From NCBI GenBank assembly GCA_016763615.1, contig JAESTJ010000071.1, positions 1 through 7,367 on the forward strand: a DNA stretch of 7,367 bases, given 5' to 3'. The translations under genes and the position numbers were made by a program. Under the pieces are notes generated by a model, which saw nothing but the letters and a program-made list of their open reading frames with translations, ran no database searches and was not told the DNA's origin. The number at the start of each line of letters is the position of its first letter. Within the stretch, counting starts at the first letter, position 1. This DNA is from Minisyncoccota bacterium (GTDB taxonomy: Bacteria > Patescibacteriota > Minisyncoccia > Phycocordibacterales > UBA2100). Shown piece after piece: positions 1-6,784 of this stretch.

Positions 1-238
1 CTCCTGGAGTAGTGGCGAGTATTGTTTGTAATGATGCATTGCTATCTGAATCCCATTCACTTCCATCTTTGGGTACGACAACAATCCTCCCCCATCTGTT
101 TACAACAGTGTAAGAAAGTTTCGCTCGCTTTATTTTGTAGGCAATATTATTCACTAAAGACTGCTCGAAAATCTTTCGGTTAGCTCCTTTTAGAGCAATC
201 TCATCATAATGAATCATCGCTATTCTTTTCATTTCCAT
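1..238 (-). CDS. thiI: ThiI-like tRNA 4-thiouridine synthetase, N-terminal fragment
   Basis: ThiI adenylates U8 of tRNA and transfers sulfur from a persulfide to give 4-thiouridine; in some bacteria it also serves thiamine thiazole synthesis. Only about 79 N-terminal residues are in the window and the gene runs off the left edge. The visible part matches the N-terminal ferredoxin-like domain: HYDEIALKGANRKIFEQ near residues 10-26 corresponds to the family's RYGEI-LKG-NR-FFE segment, followed by a WGRIVV strand and a TTPG turn like the IPG of other ThiI proteins. The THUMP and PP-loop domains would lie outside, so catalytic residues cannot be checked. Start is ATG at 238; a second in-frame ATG at 232 is equally possible, and neither has a clear Shine-Dalgarno sequence. 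The gene lies 48 nt downstream of the DoxX-like gene on the same strand and may be co-transcribed with it. The family call is from remembered alignment, not a search. Confidence 0.82.
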   Translation of the reverse strand, partial: MEMKRIAMIHYDEIALKGANRKIFEQSLVNNIAYKIKRAKLSYTVVNRWGRIVVVPKDGSEWDSDSNASLQTILATTPG

Positions 239-286
239 GCGAAGACTGTAACACGAGTGTATATGTGCTGTCGTGCGAATTACCTT

Positions 287-676
287 CTATTGAGGAACCT
301 CAGTAGAAGTCTTGTTTGAAGTAACTGTGGGGCGATTAGAAAACGCAAGGGCTATAGCAATCATGAGGATGCTTATATCACGGAATATCACATCCATTTG
401 GTTTAAGTTTAGGACTACTATCGCAAGTAGATATAGTGCTGCTGCACAGCTTGGTAAAAAGATTTTTCTTCCGAATATCAGCCACAGTCCGATGACAATC
501 TCAGAAATTCGAAAAACATGTAGGAGTAGTATATCGTTGCTGCCTGCAAAGTTTATGAGAAACGCGGGGAAATATCCTATCCACGCAAATGGATTAAACC
601 ATGCTGAGACTGCTGGATAGAGAAAGGAAAACGCGAGCCCAATGCGTAATATTCTTTCTGTTTTTGAACCGTACAC
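287..676 (-). CDS. DoxX-like four-helix membrane protein
   Basis: A 129-residue integral membrane protein of the DoxX/DoxX-like type. Four hydrophobic segments are visible at about residues 9-26, 49-68, 72-90 and 98-113, with an early RIGLAFSFLYPA segment and the FRDISILMIAIAL ending typical of this group, then a short polar tail. DoxX proteins are small quinone- or thiol-linked membrane subunits (for example of thiosulfate:quinone oxidoreductase, or of mycobacterial thiol-stress complexes); the substrate of this one cannot be told from sequence. The start is GTG at 676, only 2 nt after the stop of the cupredoxin gene, and there is no ATG among the first 90 codons, so translation is probably coupled to the cupredoxin. 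That pairing suggests the two act together at the membrane, which is inference. Confidence 0.75.
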   Translation of the reverse strand: MYGSKTERILRIGLAFSFLYPAVSAWFNPFAWIGYFPAFLINFAGSNDILLLHVFRISEIVIGLWLIFGRKIFLPSCAAALYLLAIVVLNLNQMDVIFRDISILMIAIALAFSNRPTVTSNKTSTEVPQ

Positions 677-678
677 AG

Positions 679-1290
679 TTATTTAACTACAACTACACCT
701 CCGTCATTTGGTCGAATATGATTGTGATACCTCCATGTTCCAACTTCATTGAATGTAAACTCCCAGAACTCCGCCGCTCCCGTAAGAATACGACACGTGT
801 CGAAAGATGTTCCCAGGCAATCATTTGAAGACTTTTCTGGATACTGAGTATGAGTTGGATGACTGTTTCCTCCTACCCACACTCCTCTGTCGGACATGTT
901 CACGAAACGAATGGTTTCACCCTTAACAATACTTACTGTCGCTGGCTGAAAACCATTTGCGTCAGTGTATTCAACCAAGGCGTGAAATATTGGGTCTCCT
1001 GCCTGCGCCGCGGGCGCGGCAGGAAGGCCTACAGGCTCTATCTCTTCAGTAAATGGTGGTGGTGTAATGTTGTTAGTATCTAATTCTGTAGAAACACTTC
1101 CCACAGGCTGTGTTCCTGACGCACCACTACTCCCTGAATCAAGAGTCCCATCTTCATGTTCTGCACCCTCCATAATTTCGCCCGATTCAATATCTTCTAC
1201 TGCGGGACTATCAGCGCTACTTGGTTTCAATACTAACCACACACCAGCAACAATAAGTATTCCTCCTACGATTAACGCTATCCATTTCAT
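679..1290 (-). CDS. Membrane-anchored cupredoxin-like protein
   Basis: A 203-residue protein with one N-terminal hydrophobic anchor (residues 4-21), a low-complexity acidic, Ser/Gly/Pro/Ala linker (about 25-98) and a C-terminal cupredoxin beta-sandwich (about 103-203). The domain shows FQPATVSIVKGETIRFVN, the motif HPTHTQYP (His144, His147), Cys158 and Cys166, then FTFNEVGTWRYHNH (His189, His191) and a GGVVVV final strand. Compared with plastocyanin, the C-terminal Cys-x-x-His-x-x-x-x-Met loop is absent and replaced by YHNH; this HPTH/YHxH variety is one I associate with CPR and other uncultured bacteria. Copper binding through the four histidines, with or without the cysteines, is likely but unproven. 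The anchor puts the domain on the outer face of the membrane. It is the first gene of a coupled pair with the DoxX-like gene. Start ATG at 1290; the leader is AT-rich without a clear ribosome site. Confidence 0.85.
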   Translation of the reverse strand: MKWIALIVGGILIVAGVWLVLKPSSADSPAVEDIESGEIMEGAEHEDGTLDSGSSGASGTQPVGSVSTELDTNNITPPPFTEEIEPVGLPAAPAAQAGDPIFHALVEYTDANGFQPATVSIVKGETIRFVNMSDRGVWVGGNSHPTHTQYPEKSSNDCLGTSFDTCRILTGAAEFWEFTFNEVGTWRYHNHIRPNDGGVVVVK

Positions 1291-1364
1291 ATTTTATTAA
1301 CTTAAATTAGTAACTCTATAAACGTAACGACTATATTCAAAAGGTGCTGAATAAACTAAACTGT

Positions 1365-1370
1365 ATTATA
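1365..1370 (-). promoter_or_regulatory. Candidate -10 element for the cupredoxin-doxX pair
   Basis: On the minus strand this reads TATAAT, a perfect -10 hexamer, about 75 nt upstream of the cupredoxin ATG at 1290. The hexamer 17 nt further upstream (1388-1393) is TTTTAG, a poor -35, so the assignment rests mainly on the -10. It lies just past the stop of the upstream secreted-protein gene, where an independent promoter for the cupredoxin gene would be expected. Confidence 0.35.
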
Positions 1371-1387
1371 CACAACGGGAAACTTTT

Positions 1388-3067
1388 CTAAAAACTAAAG
1401 ACCGTTTTATCTTGACAGTTAACTCCAGACGGTGTGAGCGCACTAGAAACATGCTTGAGTGTCGGACACATTGCTTGTACTCGTTTATCTGCAACTCCAT
1501 CAATACGAGACTGTCGCGCATATTTAGTATACTCTGTCTCATCAACACATTTTTGTAAATTTGAAAACACTGCGCTGTTTTTAGAAACAGTAAGGGGTGC
1601 ATCAAACCAACCTTCGTATTCATCTAAAAGAAACCGTATGGCCGCTTCACATTTTCCCCCTTTAATCACAGGAGAGACTTCGTCGACAGGTTCTTCTACA
1701 ACCTTCGGTATGTCTTTACAATAGACACATGAATTACGAAATGCTCCTACACTGTCGGGAAGTACACTACATACCTGATTTGCACTGCAAGCATTATTAC
1801 AAGCAAAGTTCACGTCACTATTAGGTGTTTCCCTATACGCAAACGTTTGTACATTCTTCCCCTCAACCTTTGTGACGTCACCACACTGTAACGGTTTAGG
1901 GGTCACGTCTTGTGGCTCTTCCGATTTGGGGTTTGCTTCTTCTTCTTTACTCGTTTCTTCAACCTTGTCCTCTGGGTCATCTGTTTTATCACGCCCAAGT
2001 AGCTTATCGATAAAAGCTTTTATTCCCTTGAGTTCTTCTGGCAAATCTTCCTCGGCTGTATCTCCTGTTTCTTCATCAGTATCGGCATCATCAGTTTCCT
2101 CATTATCACCCTCTTCTTCAGTATCCTCATCTTCAGGAGGATTTACTAAATCTTCAGGTTCTTCTGATGAGTCAAATAATCCTCCAAACCATTCAAATAT
2201 TCCTGTAATAAACCCTTTTTCTTTCGGGGGTGGAGGGGGATCACCAGAACCACAAACATTACAATCCGCCTTAGTGATTACTCGAATCTTTTTAACGAAA
2301 TATTGAATTTGTGGCTGTGGGGAGAGCCACCACAACGGAGATTGGCGTAAACGCACGCGGGACTCTACCAACCCTTCAATGCGTACTTCAAACGCGGAAA
2401 GTCTTGGCTTACTTAGCCCAACTACCTGTCGCTCACAGCCACAATTGCCGGTAACTATAATTGTTATTTTTTTAGTCGCCGGATCCCATTTAGTGACACT
2501 TTTACTATTACAATTTCCTTCAAAAGTGAGTGACTTTATTTCAGGGGCAGGAGGTGAGCTATCTATTGCATCTTTGAGAAGTTTCTTAAGTTCAGCTTCT
2601 GTATTTTCTTTTATTAATTCTCCTATAGTCTTTCCTCCATTTGCGATGCTCTTAATTGCCGTCCAAGCAATATCTGCCCACGGAGCAAAGTGGGCTTTTT
2701 CTTCTATTTGTCTAAGAGAGCTCCACGCACGAGAATTGGCGGCTCGTTCACAAACGCTATATTTTTTTGATGTAGTGTATGTTCTGAAAAGTTTACGAAC
2801 CTCTTTTGTTAACTGTCCCATAGTTGGTGACGGAATGTCTCCAATAAGTCCTCCTACCAAGTCATCGGCAATACTTCCAGCATTAATACCTTTAATGTCT
2901 GGAATTTGATTGAGCCCTGTTTCTTTATCAAACTTTTCTTTGATAACACCTCCGACGAAATCTTTAGCGGCATCACCGACATTTGTTTGAGCAAAAGAGA
3001 ATGAGGGCAAGAGGAATAAAGCGGCTAGTATCAGTAATATAAATCGTATACGCGCACATGCTTTCAT
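1388..3067 (-). CDS. Cys-rich secreted protein with acidic linker, unknown function
   Basis: I do not recognise a family. From ATG 3067 the protein is 559 residues: a classical signal peptide (basic KACARIR, hydrophobic core, cleavage near SFA-Q at residue 26-27), then an alpha-helical part (about 30-170), a beta-rich part with CxC (209/211) and CxxC (269/272), a DPPPPP turn, a strongly acidic Glu/Asp/Thr linker (about 300-345 and 360-388), and a C-terminal Cys-rich module (Cys395, 423, 427, 433, 447, 450, 473, 507, 534, 551). The mature chain holds 16 cysteines, an even number that fits disulfides in an extracytoplasmic protein. No C-terminal anchor or sorting signal is visible. The frame extends to a TTG at 3091, but ATG 3067 is preferred because it puts the signal peptide at the N-terminus and has AGG just upstream. 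It follows the mscS-like gene by 55 nt on the same strand, so one transcript is likely. Confidence 0.8.
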   Translation of the reverse strand: MKACARIRFILLILAALFLLPSFSFAQTNVGDAAKDFVGGVIKEKFDKETGLNQIPDIKGINAGSIADDLVGGLIGDIPSPTMGQLTKEVRKLFRTYTTSKKYSVCERAANSRAWSSLRQIEEKAHFAPWADIAWTAIKSIANGGKTIGELIKENTEAELKKLLKDAIDSSPPAPEIKSLTFEGNCNSKSVTKWDPATKKITIIVTGNCGCERQVVGLSKPRLSAFEVRIEGLVESRVRLRQSPLWWLSPQPQIQYFVKKIRVITKADCNVCGSGDPPPPPKEKGFITGIFEWFGGLFDSSEEPEDLVNPPEDEDTEEEGDNEETDDADTDEETGDTAEEDLPEELKGIKAFIDKLLGRDKTDDPEDKVEETSKEEEANPKSEEPQDVTPKPLQCGDVTKVEGKNVQTFAYRETPNSDVNFACNNACSANQVCSVLPDSVGAFRNSCVYCKDIPKVVEEPVDEVSPVIKGGKCEAAIRFLLDEYEGWFDAPLTVSKNSAVFSNLQKCVDETEYTKYARQSRIDGVADKRVQAMCPTLKHVSSALTPSGVNCQDKTVFSF

Positions 3068-3122
3068 TAACCTACAGACTAGCAAGCGCAAATAGTAAGT
3101 GCAATAGGTCTAAGTTGAACCT

Positions 3123-4208
3123 CTATTGGCTCATGTGTACGTCCCTTTGCGGGAACGGAATTTCAATATTTTCTTCAGCAAATCGAGTATTTATGTCGTA
3201 ACGTAAATCACTTGCCGTACCAAACACATCAAGCGGGTTTTTAACACGACAGCTCAATCTAAAATCGAGTGATGAATCACCAAAATCGAGAAAACTAACT
3301 GACGGCTCAGGGTCATCGAGCACAAGTTTGTGTGAACGTGCTGAATTGAGTAAAATTGTTTCTACTTTTTTAAGATCACTGCCGTATGCAACACCGATGT
3401 ATAACTTCACTCGCCCAGTGTCGGGCCCTGTTGTTTTATTGGTGAGCGCATCATTTGCAATAATGCCATTAGGAATAATCACCTCCTCATCATTGAATGT
3501 CATAATTCGAGTACTACGCAAGCCTACGGCACTTACAATACCCTCGGTACCTGAACCAAGAACTATATAATCGCCCACTGAATACGGCTTATCGGCCATA
3601 ATAAATATCCCCGAGATTAAGTTTGAGAGAGTGTCCTTTGCAGCGAAACCTATCGCAATACCTAAAATACCAGCACTTGCCAACCATGCCGTTACGTCAA
3701 TACCCCACACAAGAAACATTGCGTATAAAGCTCCTGAAATAATAAGTGCGAGCGAAAGATTCTTAAATAGTGGCACGGTTTGCTCATTGACTGCTTTCAG
3801 GTGATGTGTTTCTGCGGCGCCGGCAAGCAAAACACGAACCACTCGCAATATTCCCTGAGACACAACGATTACCAGTATTGTCTTAATAAGTGCCAGTACC
3901 ATTCCAAAGGCACTCTCGGACAAACCAAGTAGCGGTAAAGCAAAATTAGCACCGATGAGAATTACTACGTAAAACACAGGAGAATTAAGTGCCGCAATAA
4001 GTTTGTCATCAACGTCGGTTTCAGTTTTGCGCGTTAAAAACTTGACTAACCCAGCCAAGAACGGCAGTACTATAATCGCAGCAAAGAATGCTGCTGCAAT
4101 AATAAGTAATGCTTGCATATACGGATGTGCCGAAGTTGCGTATTGTATAAATGAATTAATGTATTCCTGCATAATATGTAATTGTTTAATATGATACTCT
4201 TGTAACAT
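3123..4208 (-). CDS. mscS: MscS-family small-conductance mechanosensitive channel
   Basis: A 361-residue membrane channel that opens under membrane tension to release solutes on osmotic downshock. Hydrophobic segments lie at about residues 31-55, 76-94, 104-125 and 150-169, followed by the pore-lining helix (about 174-204) with the Gly/Ala pattern GILGIAIGFAAKDTLSNLISG. The beta domain follows (KPYSVGDYI, then EEVIIPNGII near 241-250, equivalent to the IPNGKI segment of E. coli MscS), and the C-terminal alpha/beta domain contains IGVAYGSDLKKV and ends with the family's IEIPFPQRDVH. It has one more helix before the MscS core than E. coli MscS, which is common. ATG 4208 is chosen; ATG 4172 is an alternative, but it lacks a ribosome site whereas 4208 has GGGA a few bases upstream. 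It is divergent from msrB and heads the leftward gene run. Confidence 0.93.
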   Translation of the reverse strand: MLQEYHIKQLHIMQEYINSFIQYATSAHPYMQALLIIAAAFFAAIIVLPFLAGLVKFLTRKTETDVDDKLIAALNSPVFYVVILIGANFALPLLGLSESAFGMVLALIKTILVIVVSQGILRVVRVLLAGAAETHHLKAVNEQTVPLFKNLSLALIISGALYAMFLVWGIDVTAWLASAGILGIAIGFAAKDTLSNLISGIFIMADKPYSVGDYIVLGSGTEGIVSAVGLRSTRIMTFNDEEVIIPNGIIANDALTNKTTGPDTGRVKLYIGVAYGSDLKKVETILLNSARSHKLVLDDPEPSVSFLDFGDSSLDFRLSCRVKNPLDVFGTASDLRYDINTRFAEENIEIPFPQRDVHMSQ

Positions 4209-4210
4209 GA

Positions 4211-4330
4211 ATCCCGTTAGAAATCACGTACACCATAACAGTATACCTTGTATGAAAGTCGATATTATAAACCATAAACGCCATAGAATGTGCAAGTTCA
4301 AAGATTTTCGTGTTCTATTTCTAACGGGAT
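4211..4330. repeat. Perfect 14-bp inverted repeat flanking a 92-bp divergent promoter region
   Basis: The left arm (4211-4224) is the exact reverse complement of the right arm (4317-4330, ATTTCTAACGGGAT). The 92 bp between them is the divergent intergenic region of mscS and msrB. Each arm sits directly at a start region: the left arm is 2 nt upstream of the mscS ATG and the right arm runs into the ATG at 4329 proposed for msrB. Neither arm extends further with simple matches. The arrangement fits an invertible promoter, a pair of operator sites for a regulator shared by both genes, or duplicated translation leaders; the sequence alone does not separate these. Confidence 0.8.
4264..4269 (-). 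promoter_or_regulatory. Candidate -10 element for mscS
   Basis: The minus strand reads TATAAT here, about 55 nt upstream of the mscS ATG, in the middle of the divergent intergenic segment. No good -35 is found at 16-18 nt; a TTGCAC lies 20 nt upstream, which is longer than usual. For the opposite direction the best hexamer seen is TAGAAT at 4284-4289, also without a good -35. Confidence 0.35.
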
Positions 4331-4720
4331 GAAACGGAGAAAACACACCCTCTAACCTCTGAAGAAGAAAGGGTTATTGAAAATAAAGGAACTGAAGCTG
4401 CTTTTAGTGGTGAGCTATACGAAAATACAGATTCTGGAATCTATCATTGCCGCAAATGTGGAACCGCCCTGTATCAATCGAAGAGTAAATTTGACTCACA
4501 CTGTGGCTGGCCCAGCTTTGACCAAGAGATTGATGGGGCAGTAACCCGAACTCCAGACGCTGATGGAAAACGAGTAGAAATAACCTGTACTAATTGCAAA
4601 GGTCACTTGGGTCACGTTTTTGAGGGAGAACAGCACACTGGGAAAAATGTACGACACTGTGTGAACTCGATTTCCCTAACTTTTGAACCGCAAAGTAATC
4701 AAGAACGAAATGAAAACTAA
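4329..4720 (+). CDS. msrB: Peptide-methionine (R)-S-oxide reductase MsrB, apparent 1-nt frameshift near the start
   Basis: MsrB reduces methionine-R-sulfoxide in proteins. The open frame 4331-4720 encodes a full-length domain: LTSEEERVIENKGTEAAFSG, zinc-binding CRKC (codons at 4448 and 4457), SHCGWPSFDQEI, second zinc pair CTNC (4586 and 4595), GHLGHVFEG, and the catalytic cysteine in RHCVNS (4658). Nothing essential is missing, but this frame has a stop at 4322-4324 and no ATG, GTG or TTG before the conserved domain. An ATG at 4329 lies two bases out of frame and by itself gives only eight codons. Adding one A to the AAAA run at 4340-4343 would give MKRRKTHPLTSEEER, a normal MsrB N-terminus, so I place the start there. 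The cause may be a sequencing indel, a true mutation or slippage. msrA follows with an 11-nt overlap, indicating an operon. The function is certain; the start is not. Confidence 0.88.
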
Positions 4721-5213
4721 TATTAAAACAGAAAAGGCAATATTCGCCTCGGGATGTTTCTGGGGTACACAACACCACTTCGATAAACACGAGGGAGTTA
4801 TTAGTACGTTAGTTGGCTACACAGGTGGCACATCTGAAAATCCAACATATGAAGAAGTGTCTACTGATAGTACCGGGCATCGTGAAGCAATAGAAATAGT
4901 ATTTGATCCAACACGTACCTCCTATGAATCTCTTACCAAACTTTTCTTTGAAACTCACAACTTCTCGCAACCTAATGGACAAGGGCCTGACATAGGAGAA
5001 CGGTATACTTCAGCTGTGTACTATATGAATGAAAAACAAAAAGAAATCGCTGAAAAACTTGTTACTGAACTCGAATCGAAAAATCTCACCGTAACAACCA
5101 AGATTCTCGCAACCTTACCTTTCTACCCAGCCGAGGAGCACCATCAAAAATATTACGAAAAAACTGGTGGTGCACCGTATTGTCACGTATACATAAAACG
5201 CTTTAATGATTGA
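4710..5213 (+). CDS. msrA: Peptide-methionine (S)-S-oxide reductase MsrA
   Basis: MsrA reduces methionine-S-sulfoxide, complementing MsrB's R-epimer activity. The 167-residue protein has the catalytic GCFWG motif (Cys16), GVISTLVGYTGG, PTYEEVSTDSTGHREA, FFETHNFSQPNGQGPDIGERY (family form H-D-P/F-T-Q with QGPDIG), and PAEEHHQKYY near the end. Cys158, in PYCHVYIK, is a candidate recycling cysteine. Length matches single-domain MsrA. ATG 4710 is chosen: the frame extends to a TTG at 4683, but the shorter start gives the usual spacing to GCFWG and overlaps the msrB stop as ATGAAAACTAA, a coupling arrangement. There is no signal peptide, so it should be cytoplasmic. It ends at TGA, which supports standard stop usage in this organism. 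MsrA and MsrB are separate proteins here rather than fused. Confidence 0.95.
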   Translation: MKTNIKTEKAIFASGCFWGTQHHFDKHEGVISTLVGYTGGTSENPTYEEVSTDSTGHREAIEIVFDPTRTSYESLTKLFFETHNFSQPNGQGPDIGERYTSAVYYMNEKQKEIAEKLVTELESKNLTVTTKILATLPFYPAEEHHQKYYEKTGGAPYCHVYIKRFND

Positions 5214-5298
5214 TTTCAAAAGTTAATTTACACAAGCAGAATGTTTTGGAGTTTGTTTGAGGTTCTTGAGGTACTTAGTGGCAAAAACATCTGACACG

Positions 5299-5327
5299 TT
5301 GGTACATAAGTATTAGATGAACATAAT
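5299..5327 (+). promoter_or_regulatory. Candidate sigma70-type promoter for the anchored envelope protein
   Basis: TTGGTA (5299-5304) and CATAAT (5322-5327) are separated by exactly 17 nt, a fair match to TTGACA/TATAAT, in the 133-nt gap after msrA. Transcription would begin about 13 nt before the ATG at 5347, giving a very short leader. No strong Rho-independent terminator was found between the msrA stop and this site. Confidence 0.45.
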
Positions 5328-5346
5328 ACGGTGGTATGATGTCTAA

Positions 5347-6186
5347 ATGCGAACGTACTCCTTAATAATCTTATCTGCTACTCTGTTATTTGTATTTGGT
5401 TCTGTTCTTTTCCCTACCGTATCAAGTGCAGCACTTAATGCAGGAGTGGTAAACGGCGTCTGGTTTTCAACTGCCACTCCTGAGGAAGGTGAAAAGGTGC
5501 GTATATTTACTGCAATACAAAATCAGAGTAACGAAACTATTCAAGGAAATGTCGCTTTCTTGGTAAACACTGAAATTGTAGGTACTACCTCATTTACAGT
5601 GCAAAGCAACGATATAATCCCAGTATCAATACAGTATATTTTTCCGGGTGGTGATTACGATGTAAGTGCGTATATAACGTCTGTAAAAGATCAAAATGTT
5701 GCGTACACAATAGTATCTGAAACTTCTGTATCCGTTTCTCGTAGAGACTCAGAAGAAAAGGTATCGAATACTATTGAGGAAAGCAGTGCCGCCTCCTCAA
5801 CACTCTCAGAAACTAAAGAAGTCTTTATTGAATCAGGAAAAGATATTTTAGACAAAATAGAACCGATAGCTGAATCTACCGCGGTACGCATTGAGGAATT
5901 CAGAGATTCTATACTTGCTACAACAACTTCTGAAATTTCCCAAACAGATACAATTACTTCCCCGCCTACTCAAAAAGAATCAGTAAGCAAAGGCTCAACA
6001 GCAACTTCAAAATTTCTGAGTGAATCAAAGGATATAGTTACTACCAAAGGACTTTCTGTTTGGAAAAAGACCGTTGGTATATCTCTCTCGTTTGCGGCAC
6101 TACTGGTACGATTCTGGTTTATACCCTTGGTGTTATTTATTGGAATTGTATTCTGGCTACTCGTTCGTGGTCGTAGAATTCGATAA
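5347..6186 (+). CDS. Secreted CARDB-like domain protein with C-terminal membrane anchor
   Basis: A 279-residue envelope protein. Residues 1-28 form a signal peptide with likely cleavage after VSSA. Residues about 35-130 look like a single Ig/CARDB-type beta-sandwich: GVWFSTATPEEGEKVRIFTA, then QNQSNETIQGNVAFLVN and a conserved-looking FPGGDYDVSAYI strand pair. A Ser/Thr/Glu-rich linker (131-235) follows, then a hydrophobic segment (about 243-273) with a basic tail RGRRIR, so the domain would project outward on a stalk anchored in the membrane. I associate this build with surface proteins of Parcubacteria; the role (adhesion, scaffold) is unknown. The ATG at 5347 places the signal peptide correctly. 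The 3' end is covered on the opposite strand by the tail of the DUF2127-like reading frame. Confidence 0.8.
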   Translation: MRTYSLIILSATLLFVFGSVLFPTVSSAALNAGVVNGVWFSTATPEEGEKVRIFTAIQNQSNETIQGNVAFLVNTEIVGTTSFTVQSNDIIPVSIQYIFPGGDYDVSAYITSVKDQNVAYTIVSETSVSVSRRDSEEKVSNTIEESSAASSTLSETKEVFIESGKDILDKIEPIAESTAVRIEEFRDSILATTTSEISQTDTITSPPTQKESVSKGSTATSKFLSESKDIVTTKGLSVWKKTVGISLSFAALLVRFWFIPLVLFIGIVFWLLVRGRRIR

Positions 6187-6695
6187 GTAAAAATTCTCCT
6201 GGCTTCATCTAGACGTATTTTCTTATATTCAAAATGAATGAGTGTCACTACAACTATATCCACCACGATAATATATGCTAAGACCAACGAGTGTGTGTGA
6301 TAAAACCGATATAATTCATACATCACGAAAATAATAATCAACCAGATGCTAATTGGAAATGCCCATAGTTTCCGTTTCAGTAGACTTATAGATAAGAAAA
6401 TATCTGCCGTTCCCCAAAAAATTAGATACAACGACATAAAGCTTGTTACCGTTAAATCTGAGTGCACCAAGAGTTGTTCTACAAAACGAAGTAGAGAATC
6501 ACTCGGATCTTCCAAAAGTTCTTGTCGCATCAATACATGTAGCAGATCGGTAAAATGAGTTCCGACAAGCCATAAAAGAGTCACCCCGAGAATAATACGT
6601 GCAATACCGTAGAAAATTCTCCACCACATGCCTGCCTTAAAGAGATTGTTTTGTGTAAAAACTTCAGATATTAAGGATGTTTTTGATATCTGCAT
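5970..6695 (-). CDS. DUF2127-like four-helix membrane protein with a suspicious antisense tail
   Basis: The first 158 or so residues look like a DUF2127-type membrane protein: a helix with GIARIILGVTLLWLV (26-45), a hydrophilic loop, LYLIFWGTADIFLSISLLKRKLWAFPISIW (90-118) and YELYRFYHTHS, and a last helix at 136-155 ending HFEYKK. The function of the family is unknown to me. As read, the frame continues 82 more residues of low-complexity, membrane-unlike sequence, and from about residue 170 on this is antisense to the anchored envelope protein, a 217-bp convergent overlap. One extra A in the AAAA run (plus-strand TTTT at 6218-6221) would end it as EYKKNTSR with a stop at 6205-6207, 18 nt short of the neighbour's stop, so 6205 may be the true end. 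Start is ATG 6695; there is no clear ribosome site, and a TATACT on the minus strand (6706-6701) close to the ATG could indicate a very short leader. Confidence 0.7.
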   Translation of the reverse strand: MQISKTSLISEVFTQNNLFKAGMWWRIFYGIARIILGVTLLWLVGTHFTDLLHVLMRQELLEDPSDSLLRFVEQLLVHSDLTVTSFMSLYLIFWGTADIFLSISLLKRKLWAFPISIWLIIIFVMYELYRFYHTHSLVLAYIIVVDIVVVTLIHFEYKKIRLDEARRIFTYRILRPRTSSQNTIPINNTKGINQNRTSSAANERDIPTVFFQTESPLVVTISFDSLRNFEVAVEPLLTDSF

Positions 6696-6784
6696 ACAAA
6701 AGTATAGTGTAAAAGTGCACCCAAATCATAGCTGGTAGTTTACTTTTCTACCTACTTATTACAAGATTACGTCTTCGCTACTTG

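Noticed and set aside
1872..2306. Long plus-strand Ser-rich open frame
   Set aside because: It is the antisense image of the Glu/Asp-rich linker of the leftward secreted protein; the Ser/Pro-rich composition and lack of a ribosome site fit a shadow frame.
2379..2909. 176-codon plus-strand open frame
   Set aside because: It lies fully inside the leftward secreted-protein gene, which has a signal peptide and ordered domains; this frame has no recognisable features.
4329..4355. Eight-codon upstream ORF as a regulatory leader peptide for msrB
   Set aside because: The msrB frame has no start of its own after it, so a leader-peptide model would still leave msrB without initiation; a missing A explains more.
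5214..5346. Small gene or RNA in the gap between msrA and the envelope protein
   Set aside because: No tRNA-like fold, short conserved frame or strong hairpin was seen; only a candidate promoter is supported.
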